Of a stretch of DNA of 64,000 bases, positions 35,988-42,407 are shown piece after piece. The DNA lies in the NCBI RefSeq assembly GCF_002849225.1, contig NZ_PKMC01000001.1, positions 545,932 to 609,931 on the forward strand, given 5' to 3'. The notes under the pieces were generated by a model. It searched no databases. It was not told where the DNA came from and saw only the letters and a program-made list of their open reading frames with translations. The position numbers were made by a program, and so were the translations under genes. Every line of letters starts with the position of its first letter. Position 1 is the stretch's first letter. The stretch comes from Actinomyces sp. UMB0138 (GTDB lineage: Bacteria > Bacillota > Negativicutes > Veillonellales > Veillonellaceae).

Positions 35988-37400
35988 ATGCGAAGAGCGA
36001 AAATTGTTTGCACACTTGGTCCGGCTACCGATTCGCCGGAAGAGGTTCAAGCGCTGGTAGACGCTGGCATGGACGTTGCCCGCATCAATCGGTCGCATGG
36101 TACTGCTGAAGAGCACGAAAAAGTCATTTCTAGCGTCCGAGCTGCTGCGAAGTCATCTGGCAGGTCGGTAGCTGTTCTTGTTGACCTACAGGGGCCGAAA
36201 ATCCGCCTTGGCACCTTCAAGAACGGTAAGGAATTACTACACAAGGGCGACACCTTTACCATTACCACTCGAGACGTCGAGGGCACGGCCACTGAGGTCG
36301 GCACCACCTTTAAAGGGCTTCCCGGCGATTGCCGCCCTGGCGATGTCCTACTAATCGACGACGGAAACGTCTCGGTTCGCGTAACTGATGTAACTGAAAC
36401 TGACGTTGTTACCTCGGTCGATGTTCCAGGCCACGTCTCGGACCACAAGGGACTGAATCTTCCGGGCGTTGCCGTATCGGTCCCCGCACTTTCTGAAAAA
36501 GATCGTGAGGACCTGCGTTGGGGCCTGCGAATTGGTGCCGATATCATCGCACTATCGTTCGTGCGTAGCGCTGATGACATCAAGGACGTGCACCAGATTA
36601 TGGACGAGGAGAACGTCCATGTGCCTGTAATTGCGAAGATCGAAAAGCCTCAGGCAGTCGAGAACCTAATCGAGATCGTAAATGCGTTTGATGGCATTAT
36701 GGTTGCTCGAGGTGACTTGGGGGTCGAGATGCCTCTGGAAGCTGTACCGCTTGTCCAGAAACGAGCGATCGAATTGGCACGTAGGAACGCCAAACCGGTT
36801 ATTGTTGCCACTCAGGTATTTGACTCGATGATCCACAATCCGCGTCCTACTCGTGCAGAAGCCTCCGACTGCGCAAATGCCATCCTCGACGGTGCTGATG
36901 CGGTTATGCTATCCGGCGAGACTTCGATTGGTGCGTACCCAATCGAGGCTGTTCGGACTATGGCAAGAATTATCGAGAACGTGGAAGAACACGGTGGGGA
37001 GCGTATTGCTCCTCTAGGTTCTTACCCTCACACCCGCGGGGGCGTGATTACGAAGGCAGCTGCTGATATCGGAGAGTTGATGGACGTGAAGTTCATGGTT
37101 ACGTTCACCCAATCCGGTGACACAGCACGCCGCCTATCCCGGCTGCGCAGCCCCATCCCTATGCTAGCCTTCACGCCTCTCGAATCTACTCGGGCACAGC
37201 TAGCAGTGTCGTGGGGATTGCAGACCTATCGCACGCCTGAAGTTCGCCACACTGACGATATGGTGCGCCAGGTCGATCAGCTACTGAAGGAATCGCATTT
37301 GGCAGATCCTGGCGACGATATTGTGATCGTTGCTGGCATGCCACCAGGAACCCCTGGATCTACTAATTCCATCCGCGTCCACACCATCTCTGAGGATTAG
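35988..37400 (+). CDS. pyk: Pyruvate kinase
   Basis: Converts phosphoenolpyruvate and ADP to pyruvate and ATP. 470 residues. Motifs: RRAKIVCTLGPATDS, MDVARINRSHG (usual N-F-S replaced by N-R-S), IAKIEKPQAVENL with the active-site Lys, MVARGDLGVEMP, and TRAEASDCANAILDGADAVMLSGE. C-terminal regulatory domain present. Last gene of the trp-lgt group with a strong terminator ten bases after the stop. Confidence 0.96.
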   Translation: MRRAKIVCTLGPATDSPEEVQALVDAGMDVARINRSHGTAEEHEKVISSVRAAAKSSGRSVAVLVDLQGPKIRLGTFKNGKELLHKGDTFTITTRDVEGTATEVGTTFKGLPGDCRPGDVLLIDDGNVSVRVTDVTETDVVTSVDVPGHVSDHKGLNLPGVAVSVPALSEKDREDLRWGLRIGADIIALSFVRSADDIKDVHQIMDEENVHVPVIAKIEKPQAVENLIEIVNAFDGIMVARGDLGVEMPLEAVPLVQKRAIELARRNAKPVIVATQVFDSMIHNPRPTRAEASDCANAILDGADAVMLSGETSIGAYPIEAVRTMARIIENVEEHGGERIAPLGSYPHTRGGVITKAAADIGELMDVKFMVTFTQSGDTARRLSRLRSPIPMLAFTPLESTRAQLAVSWGLQTYRTPEVRHTDDMVRQVDQLLKESHLADPGDDIVIVAGMPPGTPGSTNSIRVHTISED

Positions 37401-37410
37401 CGGTATACAG

Positions 37411-37443
37411 AAAAAGGACCAGCCTGATAGGTTGGTCCTTTTT
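37411..37443 (+). terminator. Terminator of the trp-lgt-pyk unit
   Basis: AAAAAGGACCAGCC and GGTTGGTCCTTTTT form a 14-base stem with one G-U pair around a five-base loop; the arm itself ends in a run of five T. Confidence 0.9.
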
Positions 37444-37711
37444 CTATGCAAATCCACAGTTTTATAGGGGGCCACAAGGCTGTCGGGGGGCGCGGTTGAA
37501 GGAGCGAGGTCACCTTCTAAGAGGCCTAGAGGCTGCCGTAGCTTCTAGATTGTTGGGGGTACGCGCTTCTGTATACGTTAGGACCAGAACAGATAGGGTC
37601 AGTCCTTTGGAGCGCTCAATGAATGCCCCGGTGTCGGTAGAGGCGAATGGAGGCCAGTCCACCTGGCATTTGTTGGCATATTCTTCAAACTAATGCGTTT
37701 ATTAAGCAAGA
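37444..37711. other. Intergenic stretch without a supported gene
   Basis: Between the pyk terminator and the lipoprotein terminator. An open frame of 65 codons at 37496-37693 (GTG/TTG-type start, no ribosome site, Arg-rich, no homology I recognise) is the only coding possibility. No tRNA or known RNA shape was found. Confidence 0.5.
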
Positions 37712-37736
37712 GATGCAGGTGCTTTCGCACCCGCAT
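37712..37736 (-). terminator. Hairpin behind the Cys-rich lipoprotein gene
   Basis: GATGCAGGTGC-TTT-CGCACCCGCATC type stem with a single A/C mismatch, 24 bases after the stop read leftward. The following sequence is only moderately T-rich. Confidence 0.6.
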
Positions 37737-37759
37737 CCCTCAATATAGATGACTACTTA

Positions 37760-39310
37760 CTAGCCGCAGCAAGAACCGTCGTTCTCGTGACCATAGGAGG
37801 AGTCCCCGTACATATCAATCAGTGCGCGCTCATTCTCAACGTCGCTGTTCGCCTTATCAAGCTTCTTCTGAAGCTCTGCAACATCCGCAGAAGCTGCATC
37901 TGCATTCTGCTTAGCGGTAGCTACTTCTGCCTCGAGCTGCTTGGCGTCGGCCTCAAGTTTGGCGTTGTCTGCCTTGGCCTTGCGGTAGATCGGTCCGTGG
38001 TGGGGGCAATCTACCATGTTGATGGACTCGATGTACTTGATCGTCTTTTCATTCTTGGCGATCTGTTCCTTCACACCGTCTAGCTTAGCTTGCGCATCGG
38101 CCTGCTTCTGCTGCGACGCTGCAAGAGCTGCATTAGCTGCGTCTAGCTGGTTCTTGATCTCATTGCGAGTATCGACTAGCTTATCCAGCTTAGATCGGGC
38201 GTCGACAGGAGACGGGGCGGGCCTAGCCGGTTCGGCCTTCTTGGGCTCTTCCTTCTTATCCGCCGGTGCGGGCTTGGCTGCAGAAGGCTTTTTTACAACC
38301 TTCTGAGGCTTGTGTGCTGCGGCAAGCTTTGCATCTGCTGCCTTGATCAGCTTTTGCAACTTGGCTTTCTTGGCAGCGAGCCTGGCGTTGTCTGCCTTGG
38401 CCTTGCGGTAGATCGGCCCGTGGTGGGGGCAATCTACCATGTTGATGGACTCGATGTACTTGATTGTCTTATTATTCTTAGCAATCTGCGCTTCGATCTT
38501 GCGCAGTGCCTCTGCTGCCGTCTGATGGCCAGGCGTACCGGCGTGCTTCGCGGTATGGGCTGCGGGGACTGAGTGACCAGAGTGTCCCGGCTGAGCGGAG
38601 CTGTGGTGCGGAGCCGCAGCATGATGCGTGGTGGCTGCTGGGGCTCCACCGTGACGTGCGGGCCGTGCGGCCGCGGCATGATGTACCGGGGACCCACCTA
38701 CGCGGCCATTGCTAGCTCCAGCATGCGCCTTGCTTGCTGCACGTGATGGAGCCTTCTTGCCTTCGCAGCAGGATTTCTTCTTACCGGATGCGGTCGAAGC
38801 AGTGTGCCGTCCCGAAGTGGCCGCACCGCTATTCTTTCCGGAAGAAGATGCGTGGCGCTTGCCTTCGCAGCAAGACCTCTTCTTTCCGGCTGTGGATGCT
38901 CCTGCCTTCTTTGCGGCAGCAGACGCATGGCCCTTGCCTTCGCAGCAGGATTTCTTCTTACCGGTTTTGTTAGCGGATGAGGCTGATTTCACGGCCTCTT
39001 TCTTGTCCTTCTTCCCATCGCAGCAAGATTTCTTCTTCTTAGAAGAGGACGAGTCGGAAGCAGCTGCGGCAGAGCCCTTCTTATCTGTCTTCTGAGCGTC
39101 CTTAGTTGACTCTTTGTTGGTCTTGCCTTTGTCATAAGGCGCAGACGGGGTAGAGGCATCAGAGCTGGAATCGGTCTGTGCCTGCGCTGCAGAGGCCCCC
39201 TGATCCGAAGAAGAGGAAGGTGATGAAGAGACTGAGCAGCCGGTCAATGACATCAAAGAAATTAAGGCCATCGTCGCAGTAGACATTAACAAACAGCGAC
39301 TATTTTTCAT
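37760..39310 (-). CDS. Cys/His-rich repeat lipoprotein, no recognised family
   Basis: 516 residues. Signal peptide with lipobox LTGC (C25), so predicted to sit on the outer face of the membrane. Then: a Ser/Asp/Lys-rich spacer; four boxes of the form KK(K/R)SCC(D/E)GK with Cys pairs at 96-97, 122-123, 147-148 and 181-182; a His-rich region (about 196-262, some 15 His); a first 36-residue module (276-311) with VDCPHHGPIYRK (C294, H296, H297); a Pro/Lys/Ala spacer; a coiled coil with a second, nearly identical module (417-452; C435, H437, H438); and a coiled-coil tail ending GSCCG. Paired Cys next to Lys and Cys-Pro-His-His boxes would fit metal or metalloid binding, but nothing in the context proves it. 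It stands alone between terminators. Confidence 0.85.
   Translation of the reverse strand: MKNSRCLLMSTATMALISLMSLTGCSVSSSPSSSSDQGASAAQAQTDSSSDASTPSAPYDKGKTNKESTKDAQKTDKKGSAAAASDSSSSKKKKSCCDGKKDKKEAVKSASSANKTGKKKSCCEGKGHASAAAKKAGASTAGKKRSCCEGKRHASSSGKNSGAATSGRHTASTASGKKKSCCEGKKAPSRAASKAHAGASNGRVGGSPVHHAAAARPARHGGAPAATTHHAAAPHHSSAQPGHSGHSVPAAHTAKHAGTPGHQTAAEALRKIEAQIAKNNKTIKYIESINMVDCPHHGPIYRKAKADNARLAAKKAKLQKLIKAADAKLAAAHKPQKVVKKPSAAKPAPADKKEEPKKAEPARPAPSPVDARSKLDKLVDTRNEIKNQLDAANAALAASQQKQADAQAKLDGVKEQIAKNEKTIKYIESINMVDCPHHGPIYRKAKADNAKLEADAKQLEAEVATAKQNADAASADVAELQKKLDKANSDVENERALIDMYGDSSYGHENDGSCCG
37961..38488. repeat. Internal duplication encoding the CPHHGP modules
   Basis: About 105 bp at 37961-38065 and 38384-38488 (offset 423 bp) are nearly identical with changes mainly at third positions; the encoded 36-residue modules differ at two residues (N/E and R/K). 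Duplication of a functional unit, kept under selection. Confidence 0.85.
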
Positions 39311-39351
39311 GGGGTAGTCTTTCTGTATTGAGATAGGTTAGAAGAACGTCT

Positions 39352-39383
39352 CGGAATCGCCATAGTGAGTCTATGTAATTCCG
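39352..39383. promoter_or_regulatory. Nested inverted repeat upstream of the Cys-rich lipoprotein
   Basis: CGGAAT-CGC-CATAG-TGAGT-CTATG-TA-ATTCCG: two nested arms (6 and 5 bases) around a common centre, 41 bases from the lipoprotein start. It could be an operator for a dimeric repressor or a leader hairpin. Confidence 0.45.
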
Positions 39384-39673
39384 AAATATTCCACTTGTGA
39401 AAATCAGCAGCTACAGGATTACCACAGCTAAAGGGGATTTTCCAGATGCGACTACTAAAAATGCAACAAAGAATAAAATGCTTAAATGAATGAAATATTC
39501 AGGCCGAATAAAACGGTACGCGCAGTTGCCTTATTTAGTCCTAGGTCGTACTAAGTCTACTATTACTTAAAACATGCTTAGGGGGTTAAAAATGAAAAAT
39601 TGCGCTGTAATGTAGCAGGTGTGGAAGAGGGGGTGGGAGGGAGCGCTTTTGTTGGGCAGCCGCAGAGAATAAA
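39384..39673. other. AT-rich intergenic region upstream of the Cys-rich lipoprotein
   Basis: No gene seen on either strand. The AT-richness suits a promoter for the leftward lipoprotein gene. A seven-codon frame beginning ATGAAAAATTGC near 39591 on the plus strand behind AGGGGG is too short to support. Confidence 0.4.
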
Positions 39674-39706
39674 AGGCGTGGGGCTTATGTAGCCTGCCCC
39701 ACGCCT
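39674..39706 (-). terminator. Terminator of pdtaR
   Basis: AGGCGTGGGGC and GCCCCACGCCT enclose an 11-base loop. Read leftward it follows the pdtaR stop and runs into TTTTATT; rightward it runs into ATTTTTATT, so it is bidirectional. Confidence 0.88.
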
Positions 39707-39713
39707 ATTTTTA

Positions 39714-40325
39714 TTATTCTCCGACTTGGTCAATAACCGCGTCTGCGACTTCACGCATCGACAAGCGACGGTCCATTGAGGTCTTTTGGATCCATCTAAA
39801 GGATTCTGGCTCTGTCATTCCCATGCGGTCCATTAGTAGGCCCTTGGCGCGGTCGACGGCCTTCCGGGTCTCGAAACGCTCCGTCATGTCCGCTATCTCT
39901 TCTTCTAGGGAGATAAGCTCAGCGTGTCTAGAGAAGGCGATTTCAACGGCAGGTAATAGCTCGGCTGGCGTGAACGGCTTCACGACGTAAGCCATAGCTC
40001 CAGCGTCGCGAGCTCTTTCAACTAGTTCTGTCTGAGAAAAAGCTGTGAGCATTACCACTGCGCAGCTAAGTTCTGTCATGATCTTCTCTGCAGCTGTTAT
40101 GCCGTCCATCTTAGGCATCTTGACGTCCATGACACATAGGTCAGGCTCTAGCTCAAGTGCCTTCTGAACTGCTTCTTCACCGTCTGCGGCCTCGCCTACA
40201 ACCTCGTAGCCGGCGTCCACCAATGTTTCGACAATGTCCAGTCGGATGAGCGCTTCGTCCTCAACTACCAAGACCTTACGGCCGTTGGATTTGCTGGATT
40301 CCGATTTCAATTTAGATTCAGTCAC
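39714..40325 (-). CDS. pdtaR: Response regulator with ANTAR RNA-binding output (PdtaR type)
   Basis: 203 residues. Receiver domain 17-135 with the acidic pocket VVEDEA, phospho-acceptor in LCVMDVKMPKMDG, Thr/Lys switch VMLTAFSQ and VVKPFTP. The C-terminal ANTAR domain (RFETRKAVDRAKGLLMDRMG...SFRWIQKTSMDRRLSMREVADAVI) binds twin hairpins in mRNA and prevents termination. No histidine kinase is encoded beside it; in Mycobacterium PdtaR (Rv1626) pairs with the distant kinase PdtaS. Gene order pdtaR-polA-rpsA matches Mycobacterium. Confidence 0.93.
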   Translation of the reverse strand: MTESKLKSESSKSNGRKVLVVEDEALIRLDIVETLVDAGYEVVGEAADGEEAVQKALELEPDLCVMDVKMPKMDGITAAEKIMTELSCAVVMLTAFSQTELVERARDAGAMAYVVKPFTPAELLPAVEIAFSRHAELISLEEEIADMTERFETRKAVDRAKGLLMDRMGMTEPESFRWIQKTSMDRRLSMREVADAVIDQVGE

Positions 40326-40364
40326 CCTTATACTCTAATATGTTCCAAGGAAGTTTTCTTCCAT

Positions 40365-40441
40365 GGCTCAGTGGCCCAACTGGCAGAGGCGGTCGACTCA
40401 AAATCGGCATGTTGTGGGTTCGAATCCCACCTGAGCTACCA
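40365..40441 (+). tRNA. tRNA with anticodon CAA (Leu by code) and class I shape
   Basis: 77 bases including an encoded CCA. Acceptor GGCTCAG/CTGAGCT (first pair G-U), D-stem GCC/GGC, anticodon stem GTCGA/TCGGC with loop CTCAAAA (anticodon CAA at 40399-40401), five-base variable loop ATGTT, T-arm GTGGG-TTCGAAT-CCCAC, discriminator A. CAA reads UUG Leu, but bacterial Leu tRNAs normally carry a long variable arm, as the other Leu tRNA here does. Confidence 0.85.
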
Positions 40442-40972
40442 ACAAGGACCAATTGGCTCCTCGGGTGCAATGATTTAGCGGCGTATTGCTAGCTATATGT
40501 GCCTACACGCGTCCGGTTTGTGAGTAAGCTCCTGATTTTACGTCGATGTAGGTTCTCAGCATGTGGGATGCGTTCTTGAGGGAGAAGTTATGGATTCGAG
40601 AACGGCTCGCGTCAATTCAATGTAGCTGACGAGTCTTGATTTTCTCCTTTAGGGTGGTGAGCCATCGCCATGGTGCCCGCGGATAGTTAGCGGGGTGCTG
40701 AATCCTCTGGCATACCGAAGCCGGCCGCGAGCGCGCGAAGAAGATTTGGACTTAGGTGGACGGGGTAAGCCCGACTGTGTCTGCCGAATCTTTGCAACCT
40801 ATTAATCTCTCCTCACCTATTTTCTGTGACGACCGGTGAATTTCTCTATATGACACAGCTTCTCGGAAGGCGTGGCGTCATATTGAGGGCGACAGGCAGC
40901 GATTTATCTTAGTTTCTATATTCGACACTTACTACATAAGTAACTGCTTTCGAAGATAGGTAAATTGCCAAG
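40442..40972. other. 530-bp gene-free region behind the tRNA
   Basis: No intact gene on either strand. On the minus strand around 40687-40800 a frame reads HLSPNLLRALAAGFGMPEDSAPR and stops; it vaguely resembles the end of an MmyB-like helix-turn-helix domain and may be a gene relic. The last 60 bases, AT-rich, probably hold the promoter of the EamA transporter. No repeat of the tRNA 3' end was noticed. Confidence 0.4.
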
Positions 40973-41890
40973 ATGCATTCAGAATCTAAAAGGCTAAGTC
41001 TCGTGGCAGCAGCTGCACTGCTTGTCGTATCAGCGGTGTGGGGATCTACTTTCTTCATCATTAAGGACCTAGTAAGTATTATTCCGCCGTTAGATTTCCT
41101 AGGTGTGCGATTTTTCCTGGCAGGAGCCATAATAGCGATTTTTAGAATCGGCCCGCTCCTAAGGGTGAACTGGCGAGTTTGGCGAAGGGGAATGATTCTC
41201 GGCTTGTTTTACGGCCTAGCACAGGTTTGTCAGACTATCGGGTTGGGCTATACCCATGCCTCTGTATCGGGCTTTATCTCTGCAACTTACGTAGTGCTAA
41301 CGCCCGTGGTTCTTTTCGCACTCTTCCGCACCCGCATACCACCGATTACCTGGCTGGCCGTCTTTCTTGCAACCGTCGCTTTGGGAGTGCTTAGCTTGCA
41401 AGGTCTGTCCGCCGGTACAGGGGAAGGGATCACCTTTATTGGAGCTCTGTTCTACGCGTTGCACATTGCTTTGATGGGGTACTGGGCCCCCAAGGGGAAC
41501 CAGGTTGAGCTGGGCACGATACAGCTAATAACCCTCGGCATCTTCTGCACAATTTGCGCCTCTGGCGGTGGCATTGTGCTTCCCAGCGGAGGCAAGCAAT
41601 GGTGCCAAATGCTGTATATGGTCATTTTTGCTGCGCTACTGGCTATCGTCACTCAAACCTGGGCGCAGTCACATATCAGCGCCACGGCTACAGCCTTGAT
41701 TCTGACTACGGAACCGTTCTTTGCGGCTGCATTCGCCATAGCTTTCGGGGGTGAAAAGTTCACCTTCCGTCTTGCTCTGGGAGGAGCGCTGATGATCATA
41801 GCGATGGTTGTTTCAGAAATCGGCCCAAAGTGCAGTTATTCGCGGAATAAGTGGCGTAATTCGAAGGCTGTAGCGAAACAATCGGTATAG
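40973..41890 (+). CDS. EamA/DMT-family membrane transporter
   Basis: A 305-residue protein with ten expected helices arranged as two EamA repeats. The first starts LLVVSAVWGSTFFIIKDLV, typical of the family; the second starts near ITFIGALFYALHIALMGYW and ends GEKFTFRLALGGALMIIAMV. Substrates of this family (metabolite or drug exporters) cannot be predicted from sequence. Standing alone behind a long non-coding stretch. Confidence 0.9.
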   Translation: MHSESKRLSLVAAAALLVVSAVWGSTFFIIKDLVSIIPPLDFLGVRFFLAGAIIAIFRIGPLLRVNWRVWRRGMILGLFYGLAQVCQTIGLGYTHASVSGFISATYVVLTPVVLFALFRTRIPPITWLAVFLATVALGVLSLQGLSAGTGEGITFIGALFYALHIALMGYWAPKGNQVELGTIQLITLGIFCTICASGGGIVLPSGGKQWCQMLYMVIFAALLAIVTQTWAQSHISATATALILTTEPFFAAAFAIAFGGEKFTFRLALGGALMIIAMVVSEIGPKCSYSRNKWRNSKAVAKQSV

Positions 41891-41943
41891 GCGGGTAGCG
41901 CCCGCACCTACCTAGTGCTGAGTGGATGAGAAGGAGCTTGGGG

Positions 41944-41982
41944 CTAAGCGGGCTGAATATGCGTGCAGCCTCCGCCGCTTAG
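41944..41982. terminator. Hairpin between the convergent EamA and thioesterase genes
   Basis: CTAAGCGG and CCGCTTAG enclose a nested GCTG/CAGC pair. Lies in the 96-base gap between two convergent genes, as expected for a shared terminator, but lacks a T-run. Confidence 0.4.
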
Positions 41983-41986
41983 CCTC

Positions 41987-42388
41987 TCACCTTTCATCTA
42001 TCGGGATAAAATGTCCGGTCATACGCCCGCAGGCTGTCAGTCGGTCATCTTCGTCATAGATCTTTACGGCATAGACTGCCTGGCTTTTGCCAATGCGAAG
42101 AGCGCTCGCTACCGCTTTCACCTTATTTGTGGTTGCGGGGCGAAGATGCGATACCGATAGCTCTGAGCCGACCGCTGCCATTCCCTTGGGAGCGGCATAG
42201 GCAGCTGCCAAAGAGGCGGCGGTTTCGACTAGGACTGCATTAGCTCCACCATGCAAGATCCCCATCGGCTGTGTGTTTCCGGCTATATCCATCTCTACTT
42301 CGGCGCGCTCGGCGGAGTAGCTAACAGGTTTTATTCCCATCCGCTCCATGAGCGTTCCGTCCCAGTTGGGTTCGTCTAATTCGTTCAT
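41987..42388 (-). CDS. PaaI-type hotdog-fold thioesterase
   Basis: 133 residues from ATG 42388 (MNELDEPNWDGTL); an ATG nine codons upstream would overlap polA. The hotdog signature GNTQPMGILHGGANAVLVET with the HGG turn and the later SVSHLRPATT are characteristic of acyl-CoA thioesterases acting on aryl or medium chain CoA esters, e.g. DHNA-CoA in menaquinone synthesis. No pathway neighbour confirms a substrate. Divergent from polA with a 19-base gap. Confidence 0.85.
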   Translation of the reverse strand: MNELDEPNWDGTLMERMGIKPVSYSAERAEVEMDIAGNTQPMGILHGGANAVLVETAASLAAAYAAPKGMAAVGSELSVSHLRPATTNKVKAVASALRIGKSQAVYAVKIYDEDDRLTACGRMTGHFIPIDER

Positions 42389-42407
42389 AGCTAATAGGCT
42401 TTCATAT

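Noticed and set aside
37496..37693. 65-codon frame between pyk and the lipoprotein gene
   Set aside because: No ribosome site, atypical Arg-rich product, no similarity recognised.
38709..39095. 128-codon frame with PSQQDFF repeats opposite the lipoprotein gene
   Set aside because: The repeats are the antisense reading of the SCCEGK boxes; the minus-strand frame has a lipobox, start and terminator and explains the conservation.
37811..39100. CRISPR-like impression from the repeated boxes in the lipoprotein gene
   Set aside because: Repeats are in-frame coding, irregular in spacing (25, 26, 34 codons), with no unique-spacer pattern and no cas genes. No CRISPR array was found in the window.
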